A stretch of DNA of 64,000 bases from Geosiphon pyriformis (lineage: Eukaryota > Glomeromycota > Glomeromycetes > Archaeosporales > Geosiphonaceae): the NCBI GenBank assembly GCA_016748015.1, contig JAAOMT010000436.1, positions 1,111,327 to 1,175,326 on the forward strand, in the 5' to 3' direction. Made by a program: the position numbers and the translations under genes. Positions within the stretch are counted from its first letter, which is position 1. Each line of letters begins with the position of its first letter. The notes below the pieces were generated by a model. It made no database searches, had not been told where the DNA came from, and saw nothing but the letters and a program-made list of their open reading frames with translations. Positions 30,781 to 41,845 of this stretch are shown piece after piece.

Positions 30781-31109
30781 ATGAGCTGAATTGGTGCTTA
30801 GTGGTTGGTTGTCTGCCTTTTTTTTCTCTTTTCTTTTTTCTTCTCAGGTCCACTTGGTGGTTGGTTTACTTAAGTTGTCTTTGCTCTATGCTCCTAGGTT
30901 TGGCTTCCAGGTAAGTTCTTCTTCTTTCTTCTTTCTCTTGTCATCCCATGATAGTATGGGTGGTAGTTCATTGTGGTTAGCATCGGTCTAAGAAACTTGG
31001 TAAGCTTCCCAAGTAGATTTTTCTTTCTTCTCCTCCAGTTCGATCAATAGTTTTTCTCTTGGAGGAGTCTTGAAGTGGCCACATGTGGCCAGTACACATA
31101 TGTGTTGGC

Positions 31110-31560
31110 TCTGATATGTTAACTGGAGTTCCTGGGTGTTCCAGTTTAATGTCGCATTGACTTTGGATAGCCAGTCATTACCAACGAAAGCTTGGTATTA
31201 AGTGGCTTCCATCACTAAAACTTTAATGAAAGTCACAATGCCATTGACTTTGAAAGGAAAGTCATCAATTTTGCCAATTGGAGTTTTGGTTGCTTTATTA
31301 GCTGTGATAATTCTGGTGTTAGCAGCTTGATCAACTTGGTGACCTAATTGATCCATGAGTTGTCGTGTGATGATGTTGCCTGCTGAACCACTGTCAAGAA
31401 TCAATTTGATGGATTGTCCCTCGACTTTGGCATCAGTGTATATTGTGGTAATTGGTTTGGCTTCAAGAGCAGCTTCACTAAATAATAGCATTGCAGTTGT
31501 TTCCTCACATTTGAATGGGAAGATAGCAGCCAAGAACTTGTCTTTGGTGATGGTAGTAGG
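31110..31560 (-). pseudogene. Gypsy A aspartic protease
   Basis: Retropepsin: IKLILDSGSAGNIITRQLMD with the catalytic DSG intact, RIITANKATKTPIGKID (flap region), IVTFIKVLVMEATQY, then after a stop at 31198 FVGNDWLSKVNATLNW. It follows gag and precedes the Cys-rich domain. Gypsy B has the same protein with DSR. Confidence 0.85.
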
Positions 31561-33804
31561 TAAGATATTACTGGTGAGTGGTTGTTTTTGGGCGAATACC
31601 AGGTTATTGGCTGAGGCATCTTCTGAGGTGACCAGGAGACTTAAATAGTTCTGGGAATTCAGGTTCTGGGGTTGACCAGTACCTAAATTCTACTGGCGTA
31701 ATCCAGATGGTTGCTGTGAAGAACTGGGGATTGGTTGATGGATCACCATTACTGATCTCTAGCTTTGTTGAGTCATTCTTAGTCTTTGTGTTCTATTGGA
31801 TAGTAAGTTTTGGGGCAGTGTTTGAATTTGTTGAGGTTGATATATTATTTGCAGCTGCAGTTGTTGATAAATTATTTGTGGCTGTGGTTGATAAATTGAA
31901 GCTTGATATACTGGTGGTTGATACATTAATTGCTGCATCATTAGTGCATAATAAGATAAGTGTTGGTATTGTTTTTGATGTTGCTGAGAACTCAGAGCTG
32001 AGAACCAGCGATCGGAGTTTCGATATTGATTTCCTGATTGTTGGTTATTTAAATGCTGACAACAATCAATTTGTATGTATCCTTGTCTACCACAATAGTG
32101 GCAAACATGCGTTTTTTGTTGTTACTGTTGATTGGCTGGAAATGATAAATGTGGCTGATTTTGGATGCAATTGGAGTTTCTTTGATTGTTGTGTCATTGT
32201 GGCAGTTGATAGATTGCTCAGTTGTCAGCTAAGTACGCCTCTAATTTTTGATTGATGGAATCACTGAATTGTTTCAATCTAGAATCCAATTCAGATGATT
32301 TATTCATTACTAGATTAATGGCTTGGGTGTGGTTAGCTTCAAGTTTGGCTGCTTCAAAATCTCTGGTGTTAGTGATGGTTACTTGTAAATCTGCTGGGTG
32401 TAGTGAACGTACGTACTGGAGAATACTATTGCATAAGCCTCTGATAAATTGATTCAAAATTTGGGCCACTGTAAAATAATCAGCATTGATAGCTTGAATC
32501 TAGTACAGGCATCTATAGAATCGTCCCAAGTACATGGTAATGGCTTCAGTATCCCCTTGTTTAATGGTAGTAAAAGTATTTACCAAATGGTTGATACTGT
32601 TATTATTACTGAAATATCTTAGGAACTCCTGCTTAAATGCATCAAACGTTTGAGGTTTTGTGGCTAAGCTTTAATACTACAAATCTGTAGTATCTTGGAG
32701 GAAATATGGGATTGCTTGAAGAGCTCTGTTGTCATTTCAATTGTTTGCCGTAATTGCTTTGGTGATGTCATTCAACCAAGCTTGAACATCATTCTTTTTA
32801 TTGGTGAATTTTTCTAATTTGGCGATTGGTGTATAAGCCATCAGTACTATAGATTGCTGGAGCTGTTGAGATGGCTGTTGCTGAAGTTGTTAAAAAGATA
32901 ACAGTTGTTGGGGTGGTATTTGAGATAGTTGAATTGGCTCACTGATCGGCTCAATTGGTGGTTGATTAATGACAATAACTGGAGATAGGTTTTGCTGATG
33001 AATTAAATTGGGGTTTTGATTTCTTTAATTTGGCGGGGTTTGAATATTTGGAGTTTTGATTTCCGGATTTTTTAAATATTGCTGAGTTTGAATATTTGGG
33101 TTTTCTGGGATCGGTTTTTGGTAATTAAATTCCTGATCCTCATCTTCTTTTTCTGATTCAGTAATTTCTCAGGGACTGACAGTTCTGAAATCTGGCTGAT
33201 GAGGCGGTAATCAAAATCCTAATAGTGTTGGCGATCTCAATTTAAATCCTTCAAAATAATTGCCATATGCTCCTAATAGTTTGTTTTTCTTTTGTTTACT
33301 CTGAAACGCAATTTTTGCTAGCAGCATCTTTGTACTAATGAACACATTTGCTGATGTGATGTTGATGGTACTTCTGGGCATGTAGTGATAGGATGGAGCA
33401 ATTGGTGATTCAACTCTTGTTTTCTTCCAAGTGGGTGGTTGTATTCTTTTGGGTGTTACTGCTGGTGTTTGTAGTTTTCCTTTGCCTTTACTGGTGTAAG
33501 TAATTGGATATCTTTGTTGGGTGTAATGTTCAATTTCTTTGTTGATCTTAGTAATGATGGAGACAAAATTGTGATTTGTTGGCAGGTTGGTATTTTGAAT
33601 TAATTCTCTATAGAAAGTTTTCCTGGCTGATTCAATATTCACTGGTGTTCCTAACAAAAAGGAAATCTTTTCATTGATGTAGAAATTAAAGGCTAATTTG
33701 GCAGATATATAATTGTGGTTTAATTTCAAGTGTTGACAATAGTGTTGAAATAAGGATTTTGCAAATCCTAAATGGTTTGCTCCTATGTTTTCTGATTCTG
33801 CCAC
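31561..33804 (-). pseudogene. Gypsy A gag (complete copy)
   Basis: Structural capsid and nucleocapsid protein. It starts MAESENIGANHLGFAKSLFQ at 33804. A basic region follows, then a Pro-rich stretch, a capsid-type block with KLEKFTNKKNDVQAWLNDI, TFDAFKQEFLRYFSNN and YFTVAQILNQFIRGLC (32470), and the knuckle CHYCGRQGYIQIDC (32056-32103), where the His ligand is Tyr. A Gln/Pro-rich tail (31941-31759) precedes the protease. Stops interrupt it at 33211, about 32890, 32700 and 32218. The start is supported by the duplicated gag at 35879. Confidence 0.8.
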
Positions 33805-33847
33805 TTTTGGATGGTGTTTGTTGATGTTGGTTCTCTATAAGATTATA

Positions 33848-33864
33848 CCTTACAGGAAGCACCA
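33848..33864 (-). promoter_or_regulatory. Primer binding site next to LTR A2
   Basis: On the minus strand, two bases after the LTR, TGGTGCTTCCTGTAAGG. It starts with TGG as expected for pairing with a tRNA 3' CCA. The tRNA cannot be named from sequence alone. Next to LTR A3 it reads TGGTGCTCCCTGTAAGG (35923-35939). Confidence 0.6.
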
Positions 33865-33866
33865 AA

Positions 33867-34735
33867 TGTTACAAGTGACAATTTCTGGTGTTGAATTAAA
33901 TACAAATCTGTAACTTGGTGCTCAAAGCTATTCTCGTTGTTGATAATGTTCTGAAGGTTTGGTATCTGAAGGTTTTGTATCTGAAGGGTTTGGTTGAGTT
34001 CTTTGTATAATGAACAGAGATTCAATGGTAATAGTTTTATCTGTAGCTTCCCGAAACCACAGTTTTATCAATTTCTTTCTCAGCTTAATGGCTGGTATTC
34101 TTTCTGGTAAGCTATTCTCAATTGAATGTTCTACCCTTATTTCTGGGTCTTTTACCAGTCACGTTTATCCTGACGTCAGTGCCCCGCACGTTAATCTTCA
34201 ATAGAGTTAGTAAACAACAATAAAATCAAAGCAAGAAAAATAAAGAAAATAAAATAAAATAAAGAAAAAAAAAAAATAAGCCAAGACAATTTGCAAGTTA
34301 GTATTCCATCAATAGCCATGATCAAGAGCTATTGTTTCAGCGTGGTTAAGTATCAATTACTATCAACATAAAGTGTTGATAGTGGAAATGGGTTTGAGAT
34401 AACAAATAGTTATTTATTAGATGATTGTGATTTGGAGAGTTGCTTAAATTAAATCTAAACTAAGAGGTCTGTTTTTTCAGCTTCTAATCCTGCTGCTATA
34501 TACATAATTGAGATTCCTCAATTCCTTGATTCTTCATGACAGAAATCCTGGAATTTCTGGAATCCTGCGATTCCTTTGAGAGGAATCTTGGAATTCTGGA
34601 ATCCTGTCGGAGAATTCTGAAATTCCTGGAATTCTGCAATTCTTGAGAAGAATCCTGGAATTTCACATTTACTATGCCTACTTCTGATTGGCTAATAATC
34701 ATGCTAATATATTTTCTATATTTCTATGAGTAATA
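33867..34735 (-). mobile_element. Extra internal LTR of family A (LTR A2)
   Basis: TGTTAC at 33867 to GTAATA at 34730-34735. Position, primer site and gag start to its left mark it as a 5' LTR, yet on its right it is joined in mid-gag (34736) to a second gag whose own 5' LTR is A3. It differs from A1 and A3 along its length far more than they differ from each other. Confidence 0.85.
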
Positions 34736-35880
34736 GCGGCTAAGCTTTAATACCACAAATCCGCGGTATCTTGGAAGAAATATGGGATTGCCTGAAAAGC
34801 TCTGTCATTGTTCCAATTGTTTGCCATGATTGCTTTGGCAACGTCATTCAACCAAGCTTGAGCATTATTCTCTTCACTAGTGAATTTTTCTAATTTGGCA
34901 ATTGGTGCATAGGCCATCAGTACTATAGGTTGCTAGAACTGTTGAAATGGCTGTTGCTAAAATTGTTAAAGAGGTAATGGTTGTTGTGGTGGTACTTGAG
35001 GTGGTTGAATTGGCTCACCAATTGGCTCAATTGGTGGTTAATCGATGACAATAACTGGAGGTAGGTTTTACTGATGAATTAAATTGGGGTTTTGATTTCT
35101 TTAATTTGGCAGGGTTTAAATATTTGGAGTTTTGATTTTCAGATTTTCTAAATGTTGCTGAGTTTGAATGTTCAGGTTTTCTGGGATTGGTTTTTGGTAA
35201 TTAAATTCCTGATTTTTGTCTTTTTCTTCTGATTCAATAATTTCTCAGGAACTGATGGTTCCGAAATCTGGCTGATGAGACAGTAATCAAAATCCTGATG
35301 ATGTTGGTGATCTCAATTTAAACCCTTCAAAGTAATTGCTGCATGCTCCTAATAGTTCGTTTTTTTTTGTTTACTCTAAAATACAATTTTTGCTAGCAAC
35401 ATCTTTGTACTGGTAAACACGTTTGCTGATATGATGTTGATAGTACTTCTGGACATGTAATAATATGATGAATGTATCAGAAATTCAATTCTTTGTTTTT
35501 TCCAGTTAGGAATTTGTATTCCTTTGGGTGTTACTGCTGGTGTCTGTAATCTTCTTTTGCCTTTGTCTTAGTAAGTAATAGGGAATGTTCTTTGTGTATA
35601 TCTTTCAATTTCTTGGTTGATTTCTCTGATGATAGGTACAAAGCTGTGATTTCTTGGTAAGTTGGTGTGTTGGATTAGTTCTGAATAAAAATTTTCTCTT
35701 GCTGATTCAATGTCAATTGGTTCTCCTAGAAAATCTGTGATTTTTTTGTTGACATAGAAGTTAAAAGCTAATTCTGCTGGATAATAGTTGTTGTTTAGGC
35801 TTAGCTGCTGGCTGTACTATTGAAATAAGGATTTTGCGAATCCTAAATGGTTTGTCCCTATTGTTTCTGATTCTGCCACT
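34736..35880 (-). pseudogene. Gypsy A second, truncated gag
   Basis: Starts MAESETIGTNHLGFAKSLFQ at about 35878 and follows the same order as 33804 downward (NWKKQRIEF, SRSTINIISANVF, QEFNYQKPIPEN). It stops at 34736 against LTR A2, at the point matching about 32660 in the complete gag. Several stops are present. It is the 5' remainder of the element that owns LTRs A1 and A3. Confidence 0.8.
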
Positions 35881-35922
35881 TTTAGATTGGTGTTGTCGGT
35901 GCTGGTTCTCTGTAGGATTATA

Positions 35923-35939
35923 CCTTACAGGGAGCACCA
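35923..35939 (-). promoter_or_regulatory. Primer binding site next to LTR A3
   Basis: TGGTGCTCCCTGTAAGG on the minus strand, two bases inside the 5' LTR; one transition different from the site next to LTR A2. Confidence 0.6.
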
Positions 35940-35941
35940 AA

Positions 35942-36837
35942 TGTTACAGGTGATTATTTCTAGTATGGGAATAAATAACAAACCCATAACTTGGTGCTCA
36001 AAAGCTATTGATTTCTGTTGATGTTGGTATTAGTAATCTAAAGGTTTTGATATCTGAAGGTTTTGGGTTGAGTTTTTTGTATAATAGACAGAGGTTCAAT
36101 TGTAATTGTACTAGTCTTCAGAATCGCAATTCCATCTAATTTCTTTCTCAGCATGAAGGCCGGATTTATTTTGGCAGTCGTGCTCTTCTGGTAAGCTATC
36201 TGTTAATATATAAAATTCTACCCTTATTTCTGGGTCTTTTATCAGGCTATCCATGATGTCAATAACTCAGCACTTTTAATCCTTAATCAATTAGTATACA
36301 ACAACAAAACAAAGACAGAAAATAAAAGACAAAAAAGAAAGCAAAGAATATGAAATAAAACAAATAAGCCAAGGCGATTCTGATTCGTATCCTGTTAATA
36401 GCCATGATCAAGAGCTATTGTTCCAGTATGGTTAAGTATCAGTTACTATCAACATGAAGTGTTGATAGTGAAGAAGGAATTTGATATAATGAATAATTAT
36501 TTTATTTGAGGATTGTGGTAACTAAGCTAAGAATTCTTGGTGTCGATTCTGTCTTTTCTGCTTTTAATACTATTGCTATATATACATATTTGAAATTCCT
36601 CCATTTCTCAATTCTTTGTGACAGGAATCCTGGAATTTCTGGAATCCTGCAATTCCTGATGAGAGGAATCCTGGAATTCTGGAATCCTGCGACTTTTTGT
36701 CAGAGAATCCTGAAATTCCTGGAATCCTACAATTCCTTTGAGAGGAATCTTAGAATTTCATATTTACTATGTCTATATCTGATTGGCTAATATCTACTAA
36801 CTAATAATACTATATTTCTTATATTCTATGAGTAATA
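35942..36837 (-). mobile_element. 5' LTR of gypsy A (LTR A3)
   Basis: TGTTAC at 35942 to GTAATA at 36832-36837, 896 bp, close match to LTR A1. Its putative promoter is at 36575-36587. The right flank CCAG and the gag text of gypsy B begin at 36838. Confidence 0.9.
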
Positions 36838-38347
36838 CCAGAATGAGATAACTTTCTATTTTCTTAGAGAGTTCCTCTCCTAATTGCATTACTCTTTTCT
36901 CTGATGTTTCTGTCTTATTTTTTTCTATTACCATGTTAACCATTTGACTATGATTAGCTTCTTTCTCAGCCGATTCAAGTGCTCTGGTGAGCATAACAGC
37001 TTCTGGTAAGAAATTAGGATGGACAGAATGTACTTTTCCTAAAATGCTGCTTTTTAATCCTCTAATAAACTGATTTAAAACCTGAGAATCAGTGTAGTAT
37101 CCTTGTTCAATCACTTCAATCTGATGGCAAATTCAATTGAATTGAGCAAAGTATTGGGTAACAGTTTCACTGGTACTTTGCATAATAGTATTAAATTCGT
37201 TTTGTAGTTGGATTATGGCATTTGGGTTGCTAAAATACTTCAGGAGTGCATTTTTAAATTTGGCGAAGCTTGTGGGTTTTGTTTTCAGGCTTTGATACTA
37301 CAAGTTGGTTGTGCTTTTCAGGAAAAAAGGTAATGTTTGAATTGCTCTTTGGTCACTCCAGTTATTTGCCTAAATGGCTTTTTGCACTTTTTTGAGCCAC
37401 GTGTGTATGTCTGTTTCTTTTTCTTCTCTTGAGAAATCTGTTAGTCTTGTGATGTATAATGTGGCCATTTCATCACTGTTTTCTGCTGGTGGGCTTATTG
37501 GTCTAAGAGGAGGTGAGATGATATTTTCTTGAGTGTTTCTAAAAGTGGCTTCCCTTATATCTGGTTCTTCTTCTTGATCATGAGTTTCTTAGTTTCTGGA
37601 CTGGCTGCTTGTTCCAGTAACCAGTCTTGTGATTGTTTTTTTGCTGGTCTCTTTTTCGGATTCTGATTTAGACTTTTCTTCATGGTTTTCAAACCCTGTT
37701 CTAAATTTTGGCTGAAAAAGAGGGTTTTGAAATAGTGATGAATATCCTCCTATAATTGGTATGTCTTCTCAGTTATGTTGTTTAATTTTATCAGTATAAC
37801 TAGGAGTTCTTAGCATTTGTAGAGTTGATGTTGATGATGATGCAGCTCTTAATGAAATTTGTATCTTATTTTCTGGTGAAAAATGGTATGATTTATTTTC
37901 TGGTGAATAAATACATTGTTTCTTTATTGATTAAGTAACAGTTTTCTTTGGTGTTTGAGCAGGTGTTCCTAGTTTTTACTGGTTACTTTTCTGATTAGTT
38001 TCTAAATTTTTTTTGGTTTTGTTGGCGCATTTCCTAGTGTTTCCTGTGGATATTGGAAAATTTTTGTTGGTGTATTGCTCAATTTCTTGATGGATTTTGA
38101 CAATAGTTGCGGCTATTACTGCTACTTCTTTTGTAGTGTATTGTGATAATTCTCTATACAATCTAAGTTTTGTGTCATGTGGTTCTTCTTCCTTTCCTAT
38201 ATGATAATTTATTTTGGTGTTAATATAATAAGTGAGGACAGATTCTGCTAGACAACACTCTTCTGGTAATTCAAGATCACTTTGATTTTGTGTGTAAATA
38301 GCATAGCAGAATTTAAGAACAGTAAAGATAGAAGTTTTTGTTGCCAC
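36838..38347 (-). pseudogene. Gypsy B gag, N-terminal and capsid part
   Basis: Starts at an ATG at 38345-38347 (MATKTSIFTVLKFCYAIY), with open frame to 37976. Decayed segments follow, then a capsid piece (37114-36838) with YYTDSQVLNQFIRGLKSSIL and QLGEELSKKIESYL. The block VLNQFIRGL matches ILNQFIRGL of gypsy A. It breaks at 36838 where gypsy A sits and continues at 24570. Confidence 0.75.
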
Positions 38348-38410
38348 TTTTGTTTCTTCCTTTTTAGCAATGAATTATTGCTAATTATTATTATTTTTTT
38401 GATTTTCTTT

Positions 38411-38427
38411 CTTCATAGGGTTCACCA
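38411..38427 (-). promoter_or_regulatory. Primer binding site of gypsy B
   Basis: TGGTGAACCCTATGAAG on the minus strand, two bases inside LTR B2. It shares TTTGGTG at the LTR junction with family A but differs after that, so a different primer tRNA is likely. Confidence 0.55.
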
Positions 38428-38429
38428 AA

Positions 38430-39282
38430 TGTTATGGGATGGTTTTTTTGGTATATTTTAATTGTTGATCTCCTGTTTTAATTGCAATCAGTTTCTTGTG
38501 AATTTCTCTATTTTATGTGTTGGATATTAATGATGATGTACTAAAGGTTTTCTCTTGATGTTGTGATGTAAGTTTTCTCTTTAATTCTAATTGTCTTTGT
38601 ATGTTGTGTACTCCTTCTCAGAGGCTAATCTAACATCTACTTACTGTCTGGGGTCTTCTCTGAGACTATCCTTGCAATTGTCTAATGTGTTTCTCTAATC
38701 TAGAAACACGAAATGTTAATGGCCTTTTCACAATTTCTCTAAGTATATAATAAAGCTTTTTTAATTTAATTAGTAACTATGTGAATAATCTTGATCAGAG
38801 ATTATTCTTCCAAAGAGTTCAGAGATAGAATAATAGTTTCATTCACTAAAGAGGGTATGTGAATTCTATTGTTAATCTCGTAATTATGATATTTATTTAA
38901 TTTATTATTTTTATTAATTCTTTTTGAATAAGATTTTATTTAGATATTTGTTGCTTTTAGTTAAAGCTTGTTTTTTTTCATTATTAAAAACTATTGTATA
39001 TATATATAATTATTGTTTTACAAAATAATGTCTTATAATACTCTATTTCTATTATTTCTAAATAGTGCTTACTGCTATTGTGAAATAGTGTTTGCTGCTT
39101 TTGCATAATAGTGCTTGCTGCTATTATAAAATAGTGCTTGCTGCTATTGCATGATAGTGCTTGCTGTTATTGTAAAATAGTGCTTGCTGTTATTTGTAAA
39201 TCATTTCTTTTAATAAATTGTTACTGTGCTATTTCATGATTGGCTAATTTATATTATTTATAATTCTTATTAAATTCTTGAA
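38430..39282 (-). mobile_element. 5' LTR of gypsy B (LTR B2)
   Basis: TGTTAT at 38430; matches LTR B1 to about 39282. The expected end ATAACA and the second target duplication are missing, apparently by a small deletion, and LINE sequence resumes at 39284. Carries six 23-bp repeats against four in LTR B1. Confidence 0.85.
39062..39200 (-). repeat. 23-bp tandem repeats in LTR B2 (6 units)
   Basis: Six tagtgcttgctgctattg-type units of 23 bp. The expansion relative to LTR B1 arose after, or during, insertion because the two LTRs start out identical. Confidence 0.8.
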
Positions 39283-39367
39283 CTGTAAAGTCTCTATGTT
39301 CGTGGTTCTTGGAGAGGCTAAGTTCTGTGCACATCTCTCCTCTCTATATTAGTATAGTGTTGCCTTT

Positions 39368-40141
39368 GTGGATCAGCTTTGTGATTATCATGGTGTTATT
39401 TTTGATTGGAAAACTTTTAAGTGCTGGAAAAGATTAGATCTTCGTGGTCCAGTTCCTGATTGGTTTAGTCTTTCTGTTGCCTTTCTCTGTGATGTGGCTT
39501 TTTTTCCTGTTGGTTCATCTATTCTCAGGGGTCTTGGTGCTCCTTTGAACATTCTAAAGTCTCAGAATTTTAAATTGGTATGTGATTGTTTGTCTTGTGT
39601 TAGTGCTGGTAGTTTGTCAGTCTATACAGATAGTTCTCTGAAAAATTTGGGTACCATCCAAAGGAAGACTAGTGCTGCTGTTTTTTTTGAAGACATTGGT
39701 CTGAGTTTGGGCATAAGGGTTACTGGTTTGTTGTCTTCTACTTTAGTGGAACTGCAGGCCATAGCTCTGGCTTTGGAATGTGTTCTTTCTTTTAGCTTAA
39801 TATGCTTGTACTCTGATAGTCAAGCTGCTCTGGATACATGCAAATCAAAACTGCATCTGATTTGTCCGGATTTTTGTGTTTGGTATTGGGTGGAGCATCA
39901 GCATATTGTGGACATTATTTGTTGCAAAAATTTGAGAATGGAGTGGGTTAAAATGAAAAATTACTTGAGTGTTATAGGGAATGATCATGCAGACACACTT
40001 ACTGCTATTGCCTTTAGCTCTGATTGGCACCTTCTCCCCTGTTTGAAAAAGTATTGCCTTTCAGCTAATGGTGTGCTCGTTTCTGGTAATTCTAGGCATT
40101 TTGTTCAAGATGTATTTAGATCAGTTTATCATGCACATTGA
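39368..40141 (+). pseudogene. LINE copy 2 ORF2: RNase H domain
   Basis: Open for 258 codons. Motifs: SVYTDSSLKNLG (Asp present, Gly to Ser), TLVELQAIALALE (Glu present), YSDSQAALDTC (Asp), and WVKMKNYLSVIGNDHADTLT, where KGH is KNY and NE is ND. Loss of the conserved His and Glu would impair function. The domain continues from the RT cut at 19224. It ends at a stop (40139-40141). Confidence 0.9.
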
Positions 40142-40883
40142 GAAGTTGGGTCTGGCTCCAAGTTTTTGGCTGGTGATTTGATATCAGACATTGATTGGTT
40201 GAGTTCTTTCTTGGTTTGGCATCCTGATTTGCATATGGCTGCAGGCTTCATGGACAAATCTTCTGCTGGCTTGCATACATATTTTATAAAAGCCTTACAT
40301 TATTGCCTGTCTGTTGCTGTTCAGAAGTGACTGTATTCCAGACATTACCCTAGTGTATTATGTTTGTTCTGTGGTGAGGTTGAGACTTCTGACCATGTTT
40401 TCTCTTGTGGTATTGATCTTTCTACCCCATGCAGCTTCTTGGAAGCTGATTTCTGGTCTTTCTCATTTCTCTTCTTGTGTGTCTTAGCTTCTGTTGTCTT
40501 ATGTGTCTGATGTTTCTGTATCCATGGTTTTTTTCAAAGGTTTTGTTTTCAATAATTGGTTTCAGAAGGCTGTGTCTGTCTTTTATGATCCCAAACTTGC
40601 AAGTTGGAGGATTGTGGACTTTGTGCACACTCTTAGTCTCAGTTTCAAGGATGGCATATAGTTGGTCCACACTAAATATTGAGTCTTCATGAAAAGGAAT
40701 AGGTTAATTCCACTTAACAGTTCGATTCCTGTTTCAATTTCAGAACTGTCATCAGGGTTGTCTGCTGGTGTTGTTAGGTTGTTTGGGATTGCTGATGCTT
40801 TTGGTGTTTGCTTTGGTTTTCATAAGTTATGTTCATTCTTTTCTGGTATTGATAATAATGTTTTGGTTTACATAGTTGCTTAG
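40142..40883 (+). pseudogene. LINE copy 2 ORF2: C-terminal zinc-knuckle domain
   Basis: Knuckle CLFCGEVETSDHVFSC near 40362-40410, then a frameshift and a tail VVRLFGIADAFGVCFGFHKL ending at 40883. Compare VRLLGVAEAFGVGFGFRKF in copy 1 (about 2315-2372). Confidence 0.8.
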
Positions 40884-41018
40884 TAATGTCTTGATCAGTT
40901 TGAGTGGCTGGTTATGTGTAGAAAAAACATGATTCATGTCTAGTTTAGATTATTTATATGATGTATTGTATTAGGTAACATTTGGACCTCACATATAAAG
41001 CATTAATAAAAAAAATAA
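40884..41018 (+). other. LINE copy 2 3' UTR and tail
   Basis: Contains GAGTGGCTGGTTATGTGTAG and TAGTTTAGATTATTTATATG, as in copy 1, then an A-rich end. The 9-bp duplication follows. Confidence 0.8.
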
Positions 41019-41845
41019 ATTATATATTAGTATAAAATTAGCCAATCAGAATAAGATGCAGTAAAAATGAAATTCCAGGATTTCTTTCAGAGGAATTGCA
41101 GGATTCTAGAATTACAGGATTCCAGTATAAGAAATTGCAGAATTCCAAAATTCTTGATTAAAGAATTGAGGAATTCAAGGAATCTTGTATAACAAGATTT
41201 ATGTATATATAATAGTATCATTAAAAGCAAAAAGATCAGAATTTTCTAGCTAAAATTCTTAGTTAGAACACCCAGTTTCATTTTTCATCTATCTTTTTAT
41301 ATGATAGTATTCTATGACTTAAAGTAAAAACATCAAATATTAATAAAATACTTATTATCATTACAATCTATCTTTCTGCTATTAACAATTTATGTTAATA
41401 ATTACTAATACTTAACTACACTAGACCAATAGCTTTTGATTATAACTATTAACAAAATACTAACTTTTCTTGTCTTGGCTTAATTCTTTATTTTTTTTCT
41501 TTATTTTTTTTTCTTTTCTTTTTTTTTGTTGTTTATTTACTAAACTAATTAAAAAGATTAATGTGCAGAATACTGACATTAGAATATAGCACTAGTAAAA
41601 AACCTAGGAATAAGAGTAGATACTTGGAATTAAGAATAGCTTATCAGGAAATTACTAACTACCAAGCCAAGAAAAAAATTAATGGAATTGTGATTCTGGG
41701 AGACTACTGAAAACCACTATTGAATTTTTGTCCATTATAAAAGAACTCAATTAAAACCTTCAGATAGTATCAATAATATTAGCTATTAAGCACTAAGTTA
41801 CAAGTTTGTTATTTGTTTCCAGACCCCAAATAATCAGCTGTAATA
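41019..41845 (+). mobile_element. LTR A4, right part
   Basis: Family A LTR in plus orientation, continuing from 14231-14259. It is closest to the degraded LTR A5 at 5655-6444 (for example AATTATATATTA...ATTAGCCAATCA). It ends GTAATA at 41840-41845, followed by TTAT, the partner of CTAT at 14227-14230. As a solo LTR it marks an older element lost by LTR recombination. Confidence 0.85.

Larger units (their letters stand above)
24571..36837 (-). mobile_element. Ty3/gypsy retrotransposon A (dUTPase-bearing), inserted in gypsy B gag
   Basis: Minus-strand element bounded by closely matching LTRs A1 (24571-25466) and A3 (35942-36837), both 896 bp. The flanks are CCAA (24567-24570) and CCAG (36838-36841), a 4-bp target duplication with one transition. 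The internal region contains polypurine tract, integrase, RNase H, RT, dUTPase, Cys-rich domain, protease and gag. It also holds an additional, more diverged LTR (A2, 33867-34735) followed by a second partial gag (34736-35880), so the unit has three LTRs and two gag starts. Confidence 0.85.
19225..39282 (-). mobile_element. Ty3/gypsy retrotransposon B (dUTPase-bearing, integrase missing)
   Basis: LTR-bounded element on the minus strand inserted in LINE copy 2. The 3' LTR is 19225-20038 and the 5' LTR is 38430-39282. Reading the minus strand, gag starts near 38347 and is interrupted at 36838/24570 by gypsy A. Then come the CCHC knuckle, protease, Cys-rich domain, dUTPase, RT and RNase H, followed directly by a short 3' tail and the polypurine tract. 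No integrase is present. Without gypsy A the element is about 7.8 kb. Confidence 0.85.
39284..41018 (+). mobile_element. LINE copy 2, 3' part
   Basis: Continuation of the LINE broken at 19224. The first bases tgtaaagtctctatg align with tgcagtactcctatg of copy 1 at the expected place. It holds the ORF2 tail, 3' UTR and an A-rich tail ending near 41018, where the second AATTATATA and LTR A4 begin. Confidence 0.9.

Noticed and set aside
31707-32255. Plus-strand open frame of 182 codons, Val/Phe-rich
   Set aside because: Antisense to the Gln/Pro-rich tail of gypsy A gag; its composition is explained by reading CAA/CAG codons backwards.
33848-38427. Naming the primer tRNA from the primer binding sites
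   Set aside because: The TGG start fits, but the following bases do not let me identify a tRNA without the genome's tRNA set.
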